Assembly: GCF_004151235.1 (NCBI RefSeq)
Contig: NZ_JUIV01000013.1
Coordinates: forward strand, 1 to 64,000
Source of the DNA: Flavobacterium anhuiense
GTDB lineage: Bacteria > Bacteroidota > Bacteroidia > Flavobacteriales > Flavobacteriaceae
Reading direction: 5' to 3'
DNA: 64,000 nucleotides
The stretch's first letter is position 1. Every line of letters begins with the position of its first letter. Positions 51,248 to 60,215 of the stretch are shown here, piece by piece. Made by a program: the position numbers and the translations under genes. Below the pieces are notes generated by a model. That model ran no database searches and was not told the DNA's origin. It saw only the letters and a program-made list of their open reading frames with translations.

Positions 51248-52768
51248 ATGGTTTTTGATTTATATGGAAATGAAGATTGCTTAGAGGTAAATAATTTTTA
51301 TAAAAAATTGTTGGCCGAAATGCCCGACCTGCTTTTTCAATTTGTTATTGATGCTGATAATAATTACACATTTCCCCTTGTAAGTAAATCGGTAGATGAA
51401 ATATTTGAACTTTCTGTAACCGATTTTAATAACGATATAAAGTTTATAGTTTACGATCGTATTTTACCACAGGATCGCGAACTTTTTTTTCAATCTTTGG
51501 TCAGAGCTAGAAAGGAAATCAAACCTTGGAAAATAGAGTTTAGAGCTACTCTTCCTAAGAAAGGAATTCGCTGGTTTAAGATTTCTTCAAAAACAGAATC
51601 TTCAGCAAATGGGAATGTGATTTTTTATGGACACGTTTCGGATATTACTGAATTAAAAGATAAAGAAGAAAAGCTTCGAATTTCTGAAGAACGTTTCCAG
51701 TTTGCTCTCGATGCTTCGACTGCCGGAATATGGGATTGGGATATGGTTACCAATAGAGTTTTTTATTCTTCTCTGTCTCTGAAAATTTTGGAGCTAGAAT
51801 CTGCTGATATTTTTGATGATCCTGAACGTTGGGATAAAATTGTGCATCCGGACGATCTTCCGAAATATTATTCAGACATACATGAACATTTTGATAATAA
51901 GATTCCGTTTTACGAAAATTACCATCGTGTAATGACTTCTAGCGGTAATTATAAATGGATTTTGGATCGTGGAAAAGTAATTAAACGTGATGAAAACGGA
52001 AGGCCGTTGCGTGTAATTGGAACTCATACTGATGTTTCTGCTCAAAAAGAGAAAGAGTTGGAGCTATTGAAAACAATGAAATTGTATAGTGATCAAAATA
52101 GCCGTTTATTGAATTTTTCGCATATTGTTTCTCATAACCTAAACACACAGGCAGGAAATATAAAATCGATTTTAGATCTTATTGATGCAGATGTTAGTAA
52201 ACAAACCGTGACAGAAATGCTGGAATATTTACGCACCGTTTCTAATGATCTGAATGAAACTATTTCGAATCTTACCCAAATTGTAAAAACGCAGAGTAAT
52301 ATTAATATTGCGGTAGTGCCACTAAAGCTTTGTGAATATATTGAGAAAACGATCTCAACAATCAAAGGTTATGATAAACATCGAAAAGTCACCATTATAA
52401 ACAACGTTCCCAAGTATTTAACGATTAATTTTAATCCGGCTTACATGGAAAGCGTTTTGTTGAATTTTGCAACAAACGCAATTAAATATGCCCATCCGGA
52501 TCGAGATCCAATCATAACTTTTGATTTTGCAATAGAGCCAGAAGGTTATAAATCGCTTAAAATTACTGATAATGGTCTAGGGATTGATTTGAAGGTGTAT
52601 GGAGATTTATTGTTCGGAATGTATAAAACCTTTCATAAGCATGAAGAAGCTCGAGGTATTGGTTTATACATTACAAGAAATCAAATTGAAGCGATGAAAG
52701 GAACGGTTGAAGTGGAAAGTGAAGTAGGGGTTGGGACAAGCTTTAAAATCGTTTTTAATGATATGTAA
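51248..52768 (+). CDS. Two-PAS sensor histidine kinase, no transmembrane region
   Basis: The 506-residue protein appears cytosolic. PAS1 is at about 15-135 (LLFQFVIDADNNYTFPLVSKSVDEIF), PAS2/PAC at about 145-270 (FQFALDASTAGIWDWDMVTNRVFYSSLSL, with the PAC NGRPLRVIGTHTDVSA). The phospho-acceptor is the His in SHIVSHNLNTQAGNIKS (about residue 296). The ATPase region has NFATNAIKYAHPDRD (N box), ITDNGLGIDL (G1) and GIGLYITRNQIEAMKG (G2). No response regulator is adjacent, so it is an orphan kinase. The signal could be internal. Confidence 0.9.
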   Translation: MVFDLYGNEDCLEVNNFYKKLLAEMPDLLFQFVIDADNNYTFPLVSKSVDEIFELSVTDFNNDIKFIVYDRILPQDRELFFQSLVRARKEIKPWKIEFRATLPKKGIRWFKISSKTESSANGNVIFYGHVSDITELKDKEEKLRISEERFQFALDASTAGIWDWDMVTNRVFYSSLSLKILELESADIFDDPERWDKIVHPDDLPKYYSDIHEHFDNKIPFYENYHRVMTSSGNYKWILDRGKVIKRDENGRPLRVIGTHTDVSAQKEKELELLKTMKLYSDQNSRLLNFSHIVSHNLNTQAGNIKSILDLIDADVSKQTVTEMLEYLRTVSNDLNETISNLTQIVKTQSNINIAVVPLKLCEYIEKTISTIKGYDKHRKVTIINNVPKYLTINFNPAYMESVLLNFATNAIKYAHPDRDPIITFDFAIEPEGYKSLKITDNGLGIDLKVYGDLLFGMYKTFHKHEEARGIGLYITRNQIEAMKGTVEVESEVGVGTSFKIVFNDM

Positions 52769-52789
52769 ACCTGCAAAGAGCTAAATAAA

Positions 52790-52819
52790 AATAAAGGCTG
52801 TCAATTGACAGCCTTTATT
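52790..52819. terminator. Bidirectional terminator between the kinase and rny genes
   Basis: Perfect palindrome around AAAGGCTGTCAA/TTGACAGCCTTT with AT-rich tails on both sides. Confidence 0.9.
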
Positions 52820-52843
52820 TTTTTCTATATATTATCTCCCAGA

Positions 52844-54403
52844 TTATTTAGCAATGTTTACAGCTCTAGTCTCTCTAATAACTGTAACTTTTACCTGTCC
52901 AGGATAAGTCATTTCTGTTTGAATTTTTTGTGAAATTTCAAAAGATAAGTTCGCAGCATTATCATCAGAAACTTTTTCGCTTTCTACAATTACACGTAAT
53001 TCTCTACCAGCTTGGATTGCATAAGCATTTTTAACTCCGCTGAATCCGTAAGCTACATCTTCAAGATCTTTTAGGCGCTGGATGTAAGAATCAAGAACTT
53101 GACGTCTTGCACCTGGTCTAGCTCCAGAAATAGCATCACAAACTTGGATGATTGGAGATAATAAAGATTTCATTTCAATCTCATCGTGGTGCGCTCCAAT
53201 TGCGTTGCAAACCTCTTCTTTCTCGCCGTATTTCTCAGCCCACTGCATTCCTAAAAGTGCGTGTGGTAAATCGCTTTCTGTATCTGGCACTTTTCCGATA
53301 TCGTGAAGTAAACCAGCTCTTTTTGCCAATTTCACGTTCAGTCCTAATTCTGCAGCCATAATACCGCAAAGTTTAGAAACTTCTCTAGAGTGCTGTAATA
53401 AGTTTTGTCCGTAAGAAGAACGGTATTTCATTCTACCTACAACTTTAATTAATTCTGGGTGTAAACCGTGAATTCCTAAGTCGATAACCGTACGTTTTCC
53501 AACTTCGATAATTTCGTCGTCGATTTGTTTTGCAGTTTTAGCTACAACTTCTTCGATACGTGCTGGGTGAATACGTCCGTCAGTTACTAATTTGTGTAAA
53601 GACAAACGAGCAATTTCTCTACGAACTGGATCAAAGCAAGAAAGAATAATTGCTTCTGGCGTATCATCAACAATAATTTCAACTCCAGTTGCAGCTTCAA
53701 GCGCTCTAATGTTACGTCCTTCACGACCGATAATTCTACCTTTTACATCGTCAGATTCAATGTTGAAAACAGAAACGCAGTTTTCAACCGCTTCTTCCGT
53801 TCCGACTCTTTGGATCGTATTAATGATGATTTTTTTAGCTTCTTGCTGTGCAGTCAATTTTGCCTCTTCAATAGTTTCTTGAATATGAGACATTGCTTTT
53901 GTTTTAGCTTCAGCTTTTAATCCTTCTACCAATTGTTCTTTAGCTTCCTCAGCAGAAAGACCAGAGATTACTTCTAATTGCTGTAATTGGCTTTTGTGAA
54001 GTTTGTCAACTTCAGCTTGTTTTTTGTCTAAAACTTCAATTTTATTGTTGTATTCAGCTGTTTTAGCTTCAAAATCTTCGTTTATTTTTTTGGCTTTAGA
54101 AAGTTCATTAGAAACTTGAGATTCTTTATCGCGAACACGTTTTTCTACTTCAGCCACTTTTTTATCACGTGCTAAAATAACCTGTTCATGTTCTGATTTT
54201 AGTTCGATAAAACGCTCTTTTGCTTGAAGAATTTTATCTTTTTTGATGTTTTCAGCTTCTAAATTAGCGTCTTTTAAGATAGAAGCCGCTTCTTTTTTAG
54301 CGTTTTTAATTAGGTTTGAAATATTACTTTTCTCGATAATTTTAGCTATTGCAAATCCTGCCGCAATACCTACAATACCAATAATGATCGTTATGATGTC
54401 CAT
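52844..54403 (-). CDS. rny: Ribonuclease Y
   Basis: The 519-residue endoribonuclease has an N-terminal membrane anchor ([18 protein letters not shown]), a long coiled coil (~30-190), a KH domain ([26 protein letters not shown]), and an HD domain with the metal-binding [18 protein letters not shown] and later GAHHDEIE. It cleaves mRNA at the membrane and sets decay rates. A structured RNA gene lies between it and zapA. Confidence 0.96.
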   Translation of the reverse strand: MDIITIIIGIVGIAAGFAIAKIIEKSNISNLIKNAKKEAASILKDANLEAENIKKDKILQAKERFIELKSEHEQVILARDKKVAEVEKRVRDKESQVSNELSKAKKINEDFEAKTAEYNNKIEVLDKKQAEVDKLHKSQLQQLEVISGLSAEEAKEQLVEGLKAEAKTKAMSHIQETIEEAKLTAQQEAKKIIINTIQRVGTEEAVENCVSVFNIESDDVKGRIIGREGRNIRALEAATGVEIIVDDTPEAIILSCFDPVRREIARLSLHKLVTDGRIHPARIEEVVAKTAKQIDDEIIEVGKRTVIDLGIHGLHPELIKVVGRMKYRSSYGQNLLQHSREVSKLCGIMAAELGLNVKLAKRAGLLHDIGKVPDTESDLPHALLGMQWAEKYGEKEEVCNAIGAHHDEIEMKSLLSPIIQVCDAISGARPGARRQVLDSYIQRLKDLEDVAYGFSGVKNAYAIQAGRELRVIVESEKVSDDNAANLSFEISQKIQTEMTYPGQVKVTVIRETRAVNIAK

Positions 54404-54423
54404 GTTTGTTAGGGTTTATATAT

Positions 54424-54589
54424 AAAAAAAGCCTACATTAATTGCTTGTATAAACTCGTAAAGACAAGTTTTGAGCTAACTCACTGTTCAAGTTTCCCAG
54501 CCAAAAGGAGGGCATACTATAGTAGCGACGATTTGCTCATTCTAAATTGTTAGTGTTGAGTTTACCAAATGTGAACTAATGTAGGCAGT
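54424..54589 (-). ncRNA. ssrS: 6S-like small RNA between zapA and rny
   Basis: On the minus strand the ends pair: GCCTACATTAGTT (54574-54586 region) with AATTAATGTAGGC (54431-54443), one G.U in 13, followed by a T-run as terminator. The body is about 160 bases, rich in interrupted pairing, with a large central bulge region and a GGGCAUACU-like purine strand. That architecture, the length and the zapA neighbourhood match 6S RNA (SsrS), which mimics open promoters and binds housekeeping RNA polymerase. Assignment is by structure and position, not sequence search. Confidence 0.65.
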
Positions 54590-54612
54590 ATCTTAGTTTC
54601 TGTAAAGAACGT

Positions 54613-54906
54613 TTAATTTTCGAGATATTGATCTAAAAGCGTATTTAATCTTTTAATTCTTTCGATAGTTTCTTCTCCATCGATTGCATTATCAATCTGT
54701 TTTTGTTCTACCTGCGATGCAAATTGCAATGCACACATAGCTAGAACATCTTGTTTGTCACGAACCGCGTAATTTTCTTCGAACTGCTTGATCATGGCAT
54801 CAATTTTTTTAGAAGCACTTCTAAGTCCTTCTTCCTGAGCCGGTTCAACCGTAAGTGGATAAACGCGGTCGGCAATTGATATTTTAATTCTAAGCTTTCC
54901 GTCCAT
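54613..54906 (-). CDS. zapA: Cell division protein ZapA
   Basis: The 97-residue protein has the ZapA pattern: LRIKISIADRVYPLTVEPAQEEGLRSASKKIDAMI, then a helix with QDVLAMCALQFASQVE and a coiled C-terminus. It stabilises FtsZ protofilaments at midcell. It follows the coiled-coil gene by four bases and shares its promoter. Confidence 0.92.
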   Translation of the reverse strand: MDGKLRIKISIADRVYPLTVEPAQEEGLRSASKKIDAMIKQFEENYAVRDKQDVLAMCALQFASQVEQKQIDNAIDGEETIERIKRLNTLLDQYLEN

Positions 54907-54910
54907 GTTA

Positions 54911-55201
54911 TTAATCTGATAGTTGCGCTATGCAGTAATCGATTTCGCGAATTAATGAATTTATTTTAAGCTTTGTCTCTCTCTTGTTATTGTCGCTGCC
55001 GAGCAACGAATTGGCTATCTTAAGTGTTTCATTTTGCTTCTTCAAAGCTTCCATTTCCTCAGATTGTTTCTGGATAATTTGCGCAGCTTTGGCTAGTTCT
55101 AATCGTAATACTTGATTGTTTTGTTCAAAGGCTTTTGATTTCTCAAAAAGCTTTTCAACTTTATATTCAAGAGTATCAATTATTTCTGCAATTACACTCA
55201 T
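54911..55201 (-). CDS. Short coiled-coil protein, ZapB-like
   Basis: The 96-residue protein is almost entirely heptad coiled coil (IIDTLEYKVEKLFEKSKAFEQ, LRLELAKAAQIIQKQSEEMEALKKQNETL). It has no signal peptide. Position directly upstream of zapA and the size suggest a division-associated partner like ZapB, though sequence homology to ZapB cannot be shown from coiled coil alone. Confidence 0.75.
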   Translation of the reverse strand: MSVIAEIIDTLEYKVEKLFEKSKAFEQNNQVLRLELAKAAQIIQKQSEEMEALKKQNETLKIANSLLGSDNNKRETKLKINSLIREIDYCIAQLSD

Positions 55202-55229
55202 TATACATCCTATTCATTACTTAATCCTA

Positions 55230-55259
55230 CAAAGTTAATATTCCTTTTTATTAATGCAA
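55230..55259 (-). promoter_or_regulatory. Consensus promoter of the zap operon
   Basis: On the minus strand TTG (55257-55259), a 19-base spacer and TAACTTTG (55230-55237) fit the Bacteroidetes TTG-N19-TAnnTTTG pattern, 29 bases before the start codon. Confidence 0.75.
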
Positions 55260-55350
55260 TTTTTTATCGATTTTTTTGCATTATTTTAGATAAATATATT
55301 GTAATTCAATTAATTGGGTTTTTGAAGCTTTTTTCTTGCTTTTATTGGCT

Positions 55351-55358
55351 TATTTTTG
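55351..55358 (+). promoter_or_regulatory. -7 box of the M23 peptidase gene
   Basis: TATTTTTG fits TAnnTTTG and overlaps the codon at 55356, so translation must begin downstream, at 55374 or 55383. Confidence 0.5.
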
Positions 55359-55373
55359 CTTATCTTAGCAAAA

Positions 55374-57065
55374 ATGTTGTTTATGAGATTATATGTACTT
55401 GCCCTTTTAATTTGTAATTCTGTGTTTGCTCAAACACAATATCCTAAAGATTATTTCCGTCCCCCATTAGATATTCCAATGCAACTATCCGGTAATTTTG
55501 GGGAGTTAAGACCGAATCATTTTCATGCTGGTTTTGATTTAAAAACGAATCAAAGAGAAGGTTTGACTGTACATGCAATTGCGGATGGATATGTTTCACG
55601 AATTAAAATTTCGACTTTTGGAAACGGAAAATGCATCTACATTACACATCCAAATGGATATACTTCGGTTTACGGGCATTTGCAAACGCCGACTGGAGCA
55701 ATTTTAGATTATGTAAAAAAAACGCATTACAAAGAAAAAGCCTATGAGATTGAAATGTTTCCAAAGCCGGATGAGCTTCCTGTAAAAAAAGGAGATATAA
55801 TTGGACTTTCTGGAAATACAGGTTCGTCAGAAGGACCGCATCTTCATTTTGAAATTCGTGATACCAAAACCGAATTTGTTATCAATCCGATTTTCTTCGG
55901 CTTTGACCAAAATTTAAAAGATACCAAAAAACCAACTTTGTCTAGTTTGTATGTTTATCCTTTAGATAATGCAACGGTAAATCAGTCAAAACAGCCTTTG
56001 CTGGTAAGTATGGCACTTCAAAAAGATGGCACTTATTTAGCATCTAAAATTAAGGCAAACGGAAAAATTGGTTTCGGAATTAATGCAGTAGACACCGATG
56101 ATGTGTCGCATAATAAAAATGGAGTTTTTAATGTTTCGACTTTTTTAAACGGAAATCAGAATTATAATTATCAGTTTAATACATATTCTTTTGATGAAAT
56201 GCGTTACATCAATGCTTTTATTGATTATCCTAGATATAAAAAATCGGGACAACGCGTGCAGAAGCTTTTCATGAAAACGCCTTTTGCGTTGAGCATTATC
56301 AAAACAGATTCTCTTCATGGTATTGTAAAAGCAGAACCGAATTTAACTTCAAATTACAAAATTGAAGTTTCGGATTATTTTGGGAATATGAATTCGGTTA
56401 CGGTTCCAATTGAGTTTGATGTTGCAACACCGCTTGTAGGAGCGGAGCCAACAAACGGACAGTATTTTATCAAGTATAATAGAGATGCTAATTTTGAGAA
56501 AGACAATATGTCGGTTTTCTTTCCTGCTGGAACTTTTTACGATGATTTCAATATGAATTTTGATGTGAGAAATAATAAAATTTTTATTCATGACGATACT
56601 GTTCCTGCGCATTCTAATTTTACAATTACTATAAAAGATGATACTTATCCAGAATCTTTGCGAGATAAACTTTATATCGGAAAGGGAACAAGCTATAATG
56701 GAACGATCAGAAAAGGTGATGTTTTTACTGCAAAAGCAAAAATATTGGGCACTTACGGTTTGGTTTTAGATACGATTCCGCCAGTTGTTAAAATTGCAAA
56801 ACCAATTGAAGGAAAATGGATTAGCGATCAAAAGAAAATTGATTTAACGATAAGCGATTCGTTGTCTGGAATAAAATCTTATAATGGATATTTGAACGGA
56901 AGCTGGGTTTTGTTTGAATACGAAAATAAAGCGAGAAGAATTACGCATACTTTTGACGATCAGTATTTGGCAGAAGGTGAAAACGTATTAAAAGTTGAAG
57001 TTGTTGATAATGTAGGAAATACTACTATCTTTGAAACTCGTTTTTTTAGAAGTCAACAAAAATAA
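55374..57065 (+). CDS. Exported M23 family metallopeptidase
   Basis: The start chosen at 55374 gives a 563-residue protein; the ATG at 55383 is equally possible. The upstream ATG at 55356 lies within the promoter box. A signal peptide ends SVFAQ. The peptidase domain (~20-180) carries HFHAGFDL (Zn ligands His and Asp) and HLHFEIR (third ligand), with KKGDIIGLSGNTGSSEGPHL, typical LytM/M23 endopeptidase motifs. The rest of the protein (about 380 residues) is beta-rich without a clear family. It probably cleaves peptidoglycan peptides or another envelope substrate. The TonB receptor gene follows, in the same frame after the stop. Confidence 0.9.
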   Translation: MLFMRLYVLALLICNSVFAQTQYPKDYFRPPLDIPMQLSGNFGELRPNHFHAGFDLKTNQREGLTVHAIADGYVSRIKISTFGNGKCIYITHPNGYTSVYGHLQTPTGAILDYVKKTHYKEKAYEIEMFPKPDELPVKKGDIIGLSGNTGSSEGPHLHFEIRDTKTEFVINPIFFGFDQNLKDTKKPTLSSLYVYPLDNATVNQSKQPLLVSMALQKDGTYLASKIKANGKIGFGINAVDTDDVSHNKNGVFNVSTFLNGNQNYNYQFNTYSFDEMRYINAFIDYPRYKKSGQRVQKLFMKTPFALSIIKTDSLHGIVKAEPNLTSNYKIEVSDYFGNMNSVTVPIEFDVATPLVGAEPTNGQYFIKYNRDANFEKDNMSVFFPAGTFYDDFNMNFDVRNNKIFIHDDTVPAHSNFTITIKDDTYPESLRDKLYIGKGTSYNGTIRKGDVFTAKAKILGTYGLVLDTIPPVVKIAKPIEGKWISDQKKIDLTISDSLSGIKSYNGYLNGSWVLFEYENKARRITHTFDDQYLAEGENVLKVEVVDNVGNTTIFETRFFRSQQK

Positions 57066-57077
57066 AACCCAAAATCT

Positions 57078-59543
57078 TTGAGTCAAAATAGGTTAACATT
57101 CGCTTTTCTTTTTTTATTTTTCAGCTGCATTGCTTTGGCTCAAAACGCTCGTATTAAAGGGTTGGTTTTGGATGTAGAGAAACATCCTGTTGCTGGCGTA
57201 AATATTTCGTCACAAGAAACTTCTGTGCAATCTGATGCAAATGGTTTTTACGAAATAGTAATATCGTCAAACAAAAAAGTTTCTCTGATTTTTACTCACG
57301 TTTCTTTAAAAATGATGAGTTTGACAGTTAGTTTAAAAACAAATGAAGTATTTGTCTTTAATCCGATTATGAATAATTCTGAAGAACAGATGGGAGAAGT
57401 TTTTGTTTCTTCTGGAAATAGAAAACGTGTTCAAGGAATAACTTCTGTTGATACTGAAACCATAAAAAAGATTCCGGGTGCCAATCCAGGAATCGAAAAT
57501 ATTCTGAAAACGCTTCCTGGCGTTAATTCAAATAACGAATTAAGCACGCAGTACATGGTTCGTGGCGGGAATTATGATGAAAATCTAGTGTATGTAAACG
57601 AAGTAGAGGTATATCGTCCGTTTTTAATTCGTTCAGGACAGCAGGAAGGATTAAGTTTTACGAATACAGATTTAGTTCAAAATGTTGAATTTTCTGCGGG
57701 AGGATTTCAAGCGAAGTTCGGAGACAAATTATCTTCTGTTTTAGATATTACGTATCGCAAGCCAACTCAGTTTGGCGCTGCTTTTGAAGCCAGTTTTTTA
57801 GGCGGAAGCGCTGCGGTCGATCTGGTTTCGAAGAATAAAAAATGGTCTGCTGTAACAGGAGTTCGTTATAGAAATAATAGTCTTTTGGTGAATAGTCAAG
57901 ATACAGAGACGAATTATAAACCAACTTTTGCAGATATTCAAACCAATGTGAATTATGATATTTCTGAAAAATGGCAAATGAGCTTTTTAGGAAATATTTC
58001 TCAGAACAAATATTCGTATGAACCTTTGGTGCGTCAAACTAATTTTGGTACTGCAGATCAGCCAATGGCACTTGCGGTTTATTATGACGGACAAGAAAAA
58101 GATCAATATGATACTTATTTCGGAGCTTTAAAAACGACTTATAAAGCTTCACCTACACTTACGCTAAAATTAATTGGATCTTTATTTCACACGACAGAAC
58201 AAGAACATTTTGATATTTTGGCGCAATATCGTTTAGGCAATGTAAATGCTGAAGATCCAGAAAATACATCTGCAGTTGATTTTACTCGTGGAATTGGTTC
58301 TCAACTAAACCACGCCCGAAATGATCTCGATGCTTTAATCGCAAATATTGAACTAAAAGGAACTAAAGACTGGAAAGAAAGCCAATTGGAATTTGGTTTA
58401 AAATATACTAGAGAATCTATTCGAGATCGAGTAGTGGAATGGGAAGTTATTGATTCGGCTGGATTTTCTATAAATCCGCCTTTGGTTATTCTTCCCAAAA
58501 ATAATCAGCCTTATACACCTTACACGGGACCACTTTTGCCATATCAAAATATTCGAGCGACCAATTTTAATACCATAAATCGATTCTCGGGTTATACGCA
58601 ATGGAACAAGCAGTCGGAAATTGGTTCGAGTCAGATTTGGTATCATTTAGGAGCGCGTTTTCAAGGCTGGAATGTCGCAGGAGCTCTAGAAGAAGGAAAA
58701 ACACAATTTGTAGTAAGTCCGCGTGCGCAATTTGCGATAAAACCAGATTGGGACCGCGATATGGTTTTTAGAATTTCGGGCGGATTATATCATCAGCCAC
58801 CATTTTATAGAGAATTACGTGATTTGGATGGAGTTGTAAATCCGAATGTGAAAGCTCAGGAAGCAATTCATGTGGTTTTAGGAAATGATTATAATTTTAA
58901 AATGTGGAATCATCCTTTTAAATGGGTGACGGAACTGTATTATAAATCGCTTTCTGATGTAAATGTGTATTCGATTGACAATGTCCGAATTCGTTATGTT
59001 GCCAATAACAATGCAAAAGCCTATGCACAAGGTCTTGATTTTAGATTAAATGGAGAATTTGTGCCGGGAACAGAATCTTGGGTAAGTTTCGGATATATGA
59101 AAACGGAGGAGAATTATGAAAACAAAGGGTATATTGCCCGTCCGACAGATCAGCGTTTGAAATTTGCGATGCTGTTTCAAGATTATATGCCGAATATTCC
59201 AAGCGTGAAAGTGTATTTGAATTTGGTTTACAATACAGGTTTACCTGGAGGTGCACCAGCATATTCTGATCCGTATTTATATCAAAACCGATTGAATGAT
59301 TACAGGAGAGCAGATATTGGTTTTGCAAAAGTTTTTGTAGACGCTAGTACGCAAAATACAAAAAAAGGCTGGCTGAAAAACTTTAAAGAACTGTCTCTCG
59401 GACTAGAAATTTTCAATCTCTTTAATAATCAAAATGCGATTACAAATACTTGGGTTCGTGATGTGTATTCAAAAAATCAATATGCGATTCCAAATTATAT
59501 GACTTCGAGGGTTTTTAACGTTAAGATAAATGCGAGGTTATGA
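57078..59543 (+). CDS. TonB-dependent receptor with carboxypeptidase-regulatory-like domain; TTG start
   Basis: The 821-residue protein begins at a TTG, the only start between the preceding in-frame stop codon (57063) and the signal peptide (AFLFLFFSCIALAQ). Residues ~22-95 are a CarboxypepD_reg-like domain (IKGLVLDVEKHPVAGVNISS). The plug is recognised by LKTLPGVNSNNELSTQYMVRGGNYDENLVYVNEVEVY, shown here only by the motifs VRGGNYDEN and VYVNEVEV. The barrel ends NVKINARL. It probably imports a small ligand or siderophore. The next gene overlaps its stop by four bases (ATGA). Confidence 0.93.
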   Translation: MSQNRLTFAFLFLFFSCIALAQNARIKGLVLDVEKHPVAGVNISSQETSVQSDANGFYEIVISSNKKVSLIFTHVSLKMMSLTVSLKTNEVFVFNPIMNNSEEQMGEVFVSSGNRKRVQGITSVDTETIKKIPGANPGIENILKTLPGVNSNNELSTQYMVRGGNYDENLVYVNEVEVYRPFLIRSGQQEGLSFTNTDLVQNVEFSAGGFQAKFGDKLSSVLDITYRKPTQFGAAFEASFLGGSAAVDLVSKNKKWSAVTGVRYRNNSLLVNSQDTETNYKPTFADIQTNVNYDISEKWQMSFLGNISQNKYSYEPLVRQTNFGTADQPMALAVYYDGQEKDQYDTYFGALKTTYKASPTLTLKLIGSLFHTTEQEHFDILAQYRLGNVNAEDPENTSAVDFTRGIGSQLNHARNDLDALIANIELKGTKDWKESQLEFGLKYTRESIRDRVVEWEVIDSAGFSINPPLVILPKNNQPYTPYTGPLLPYQNIRATNFNTINRFSGYTQWNKQSEIGSSQIWYHLGARFQGWNVAGALEEGKTQFVVSPRAQFAIKPDWDRDMVFRISGGLYHQPPFYRELRDLDGVVNPNVKAQEAIHVVLGNDYNFKMWNHPFKWVTELYYKSLSDVNVYSIDNVRIRYVANNNAKAYAQGLDFRLNGEFVPGTESWVSFGYMKTEENYENKGYIARPTDQRLKFAMLFQDYMPNIPSVKVYLNLVYNTGLPGGAPAYSDPYLYQNRLNDYRRADIGFAKVFVDASTQNTKKGWLKNFKELSLGLEIFNLFNNQNAITNTWVRDVYSKNQYAIPNYMTSRVFNVKINARL

Positions 59544-60184
59544 TAGAAAAACGTGAAAAGAGAAAAAAGATTTTTTACGTTCCAGGAATGATTTCTTTAG
59601 TCTTAATACCGCTGTTTTGTTTTTATCATTTTTTTAAAGTTGATGCTTTTATGGTTTATGGATCCTTAAATTTAATGGTTCCTGATAAAGAAGAATTTGA
59701 AAAATATAAAATCGCAGATTTAAGAAAGTATAAAAGGTTTAATTTTAATGATGTAAAATTAAAAGAACTTGACAAAATAAAAGAATTAAGATTTTTTGTT
59801 CGAGATATAGTCAAAAAGTATGACACTATAAATGGCGCTAAAATTCATTTTGGGTCAAAAACAGATTATGATACTTTTGTTAATGTAATTAATTTGGTAG
59901 CAGAAGAAAAAGTGCCAACTTGGGCTTTGTTTGGGAATGATATTTATGTATTAACAAGCCCAAAACCAAAACCAAATAAAAATAATTATCGTGTAATAAC
60001 TTGTGGTTATTATGAAGCCAATAAAGATTTCTGGTTAAAAGAAGATAAGGAAAGAGAACGGGCTTATCATCTTTCTTTGTATAAAAAGAGCTGGCTTATT
60101 TTTCTAGGTTATCTAGGAATTGTTCTACTAAACATCTTTGCGCTAGTAAAATTCAATAAAAACAAAAATTACAATCAAAAATAG
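59540..60184 (+). CDS. Hypothetical two-helix membrane protein, coupled to the TonB receptor
   Basis: The 214-residue protein has a basic N-terminus (MIEKREKRKKI), a transmembrane helix (about 13-33), a hydrophilic domain (about 40-180) and a second transmembrane helix (about 185-205, IFLGYLGIVLLNIFALV). The middle segment GAKIHFGSKTDYDTFVNVINLVAEEKVPTWALF recalls the periplasmic part of ExbD/TolR proteins, but the topology differs. Its start overlaps the receptor stop (ATGA), which implies translational coupling. Function unknown; a TonB-system accessory is possible. Confidence 0.7.
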   Translation: MIEKREKRKKIFYVPGMISLVLIPLFCFYHFFKVDAFMVYGSLNLMVPDKEEFEKYKIADLRKYKRFNFNDVKLKELDKIKELRFFVRDIVKKYDTINGAKIHFGSKTDYDTFVNVINLVAEEKVPTWALFGNDIYVLTSPKPKPNKNNYRVITCGYYEANKDFWLKEDKERERAYHLSLYKKSWLIFLGYLGIVLLNIFALVKFNKNKNYNQK

Positions 60185-60192
60185 TATATTTG
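60185..60192 (+). promoter_or_regulatory. -7 box of the EF-hand-like lipoprotein gene
   Basis: TATATTTG fits TAnnTTTG, 24 bases before the start codon. It overlaps the previous stop codon. Confidence 0.5.
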
Positions 60193-60215
60193 ATAATCGT
60201 ATATAATCATTGTAG

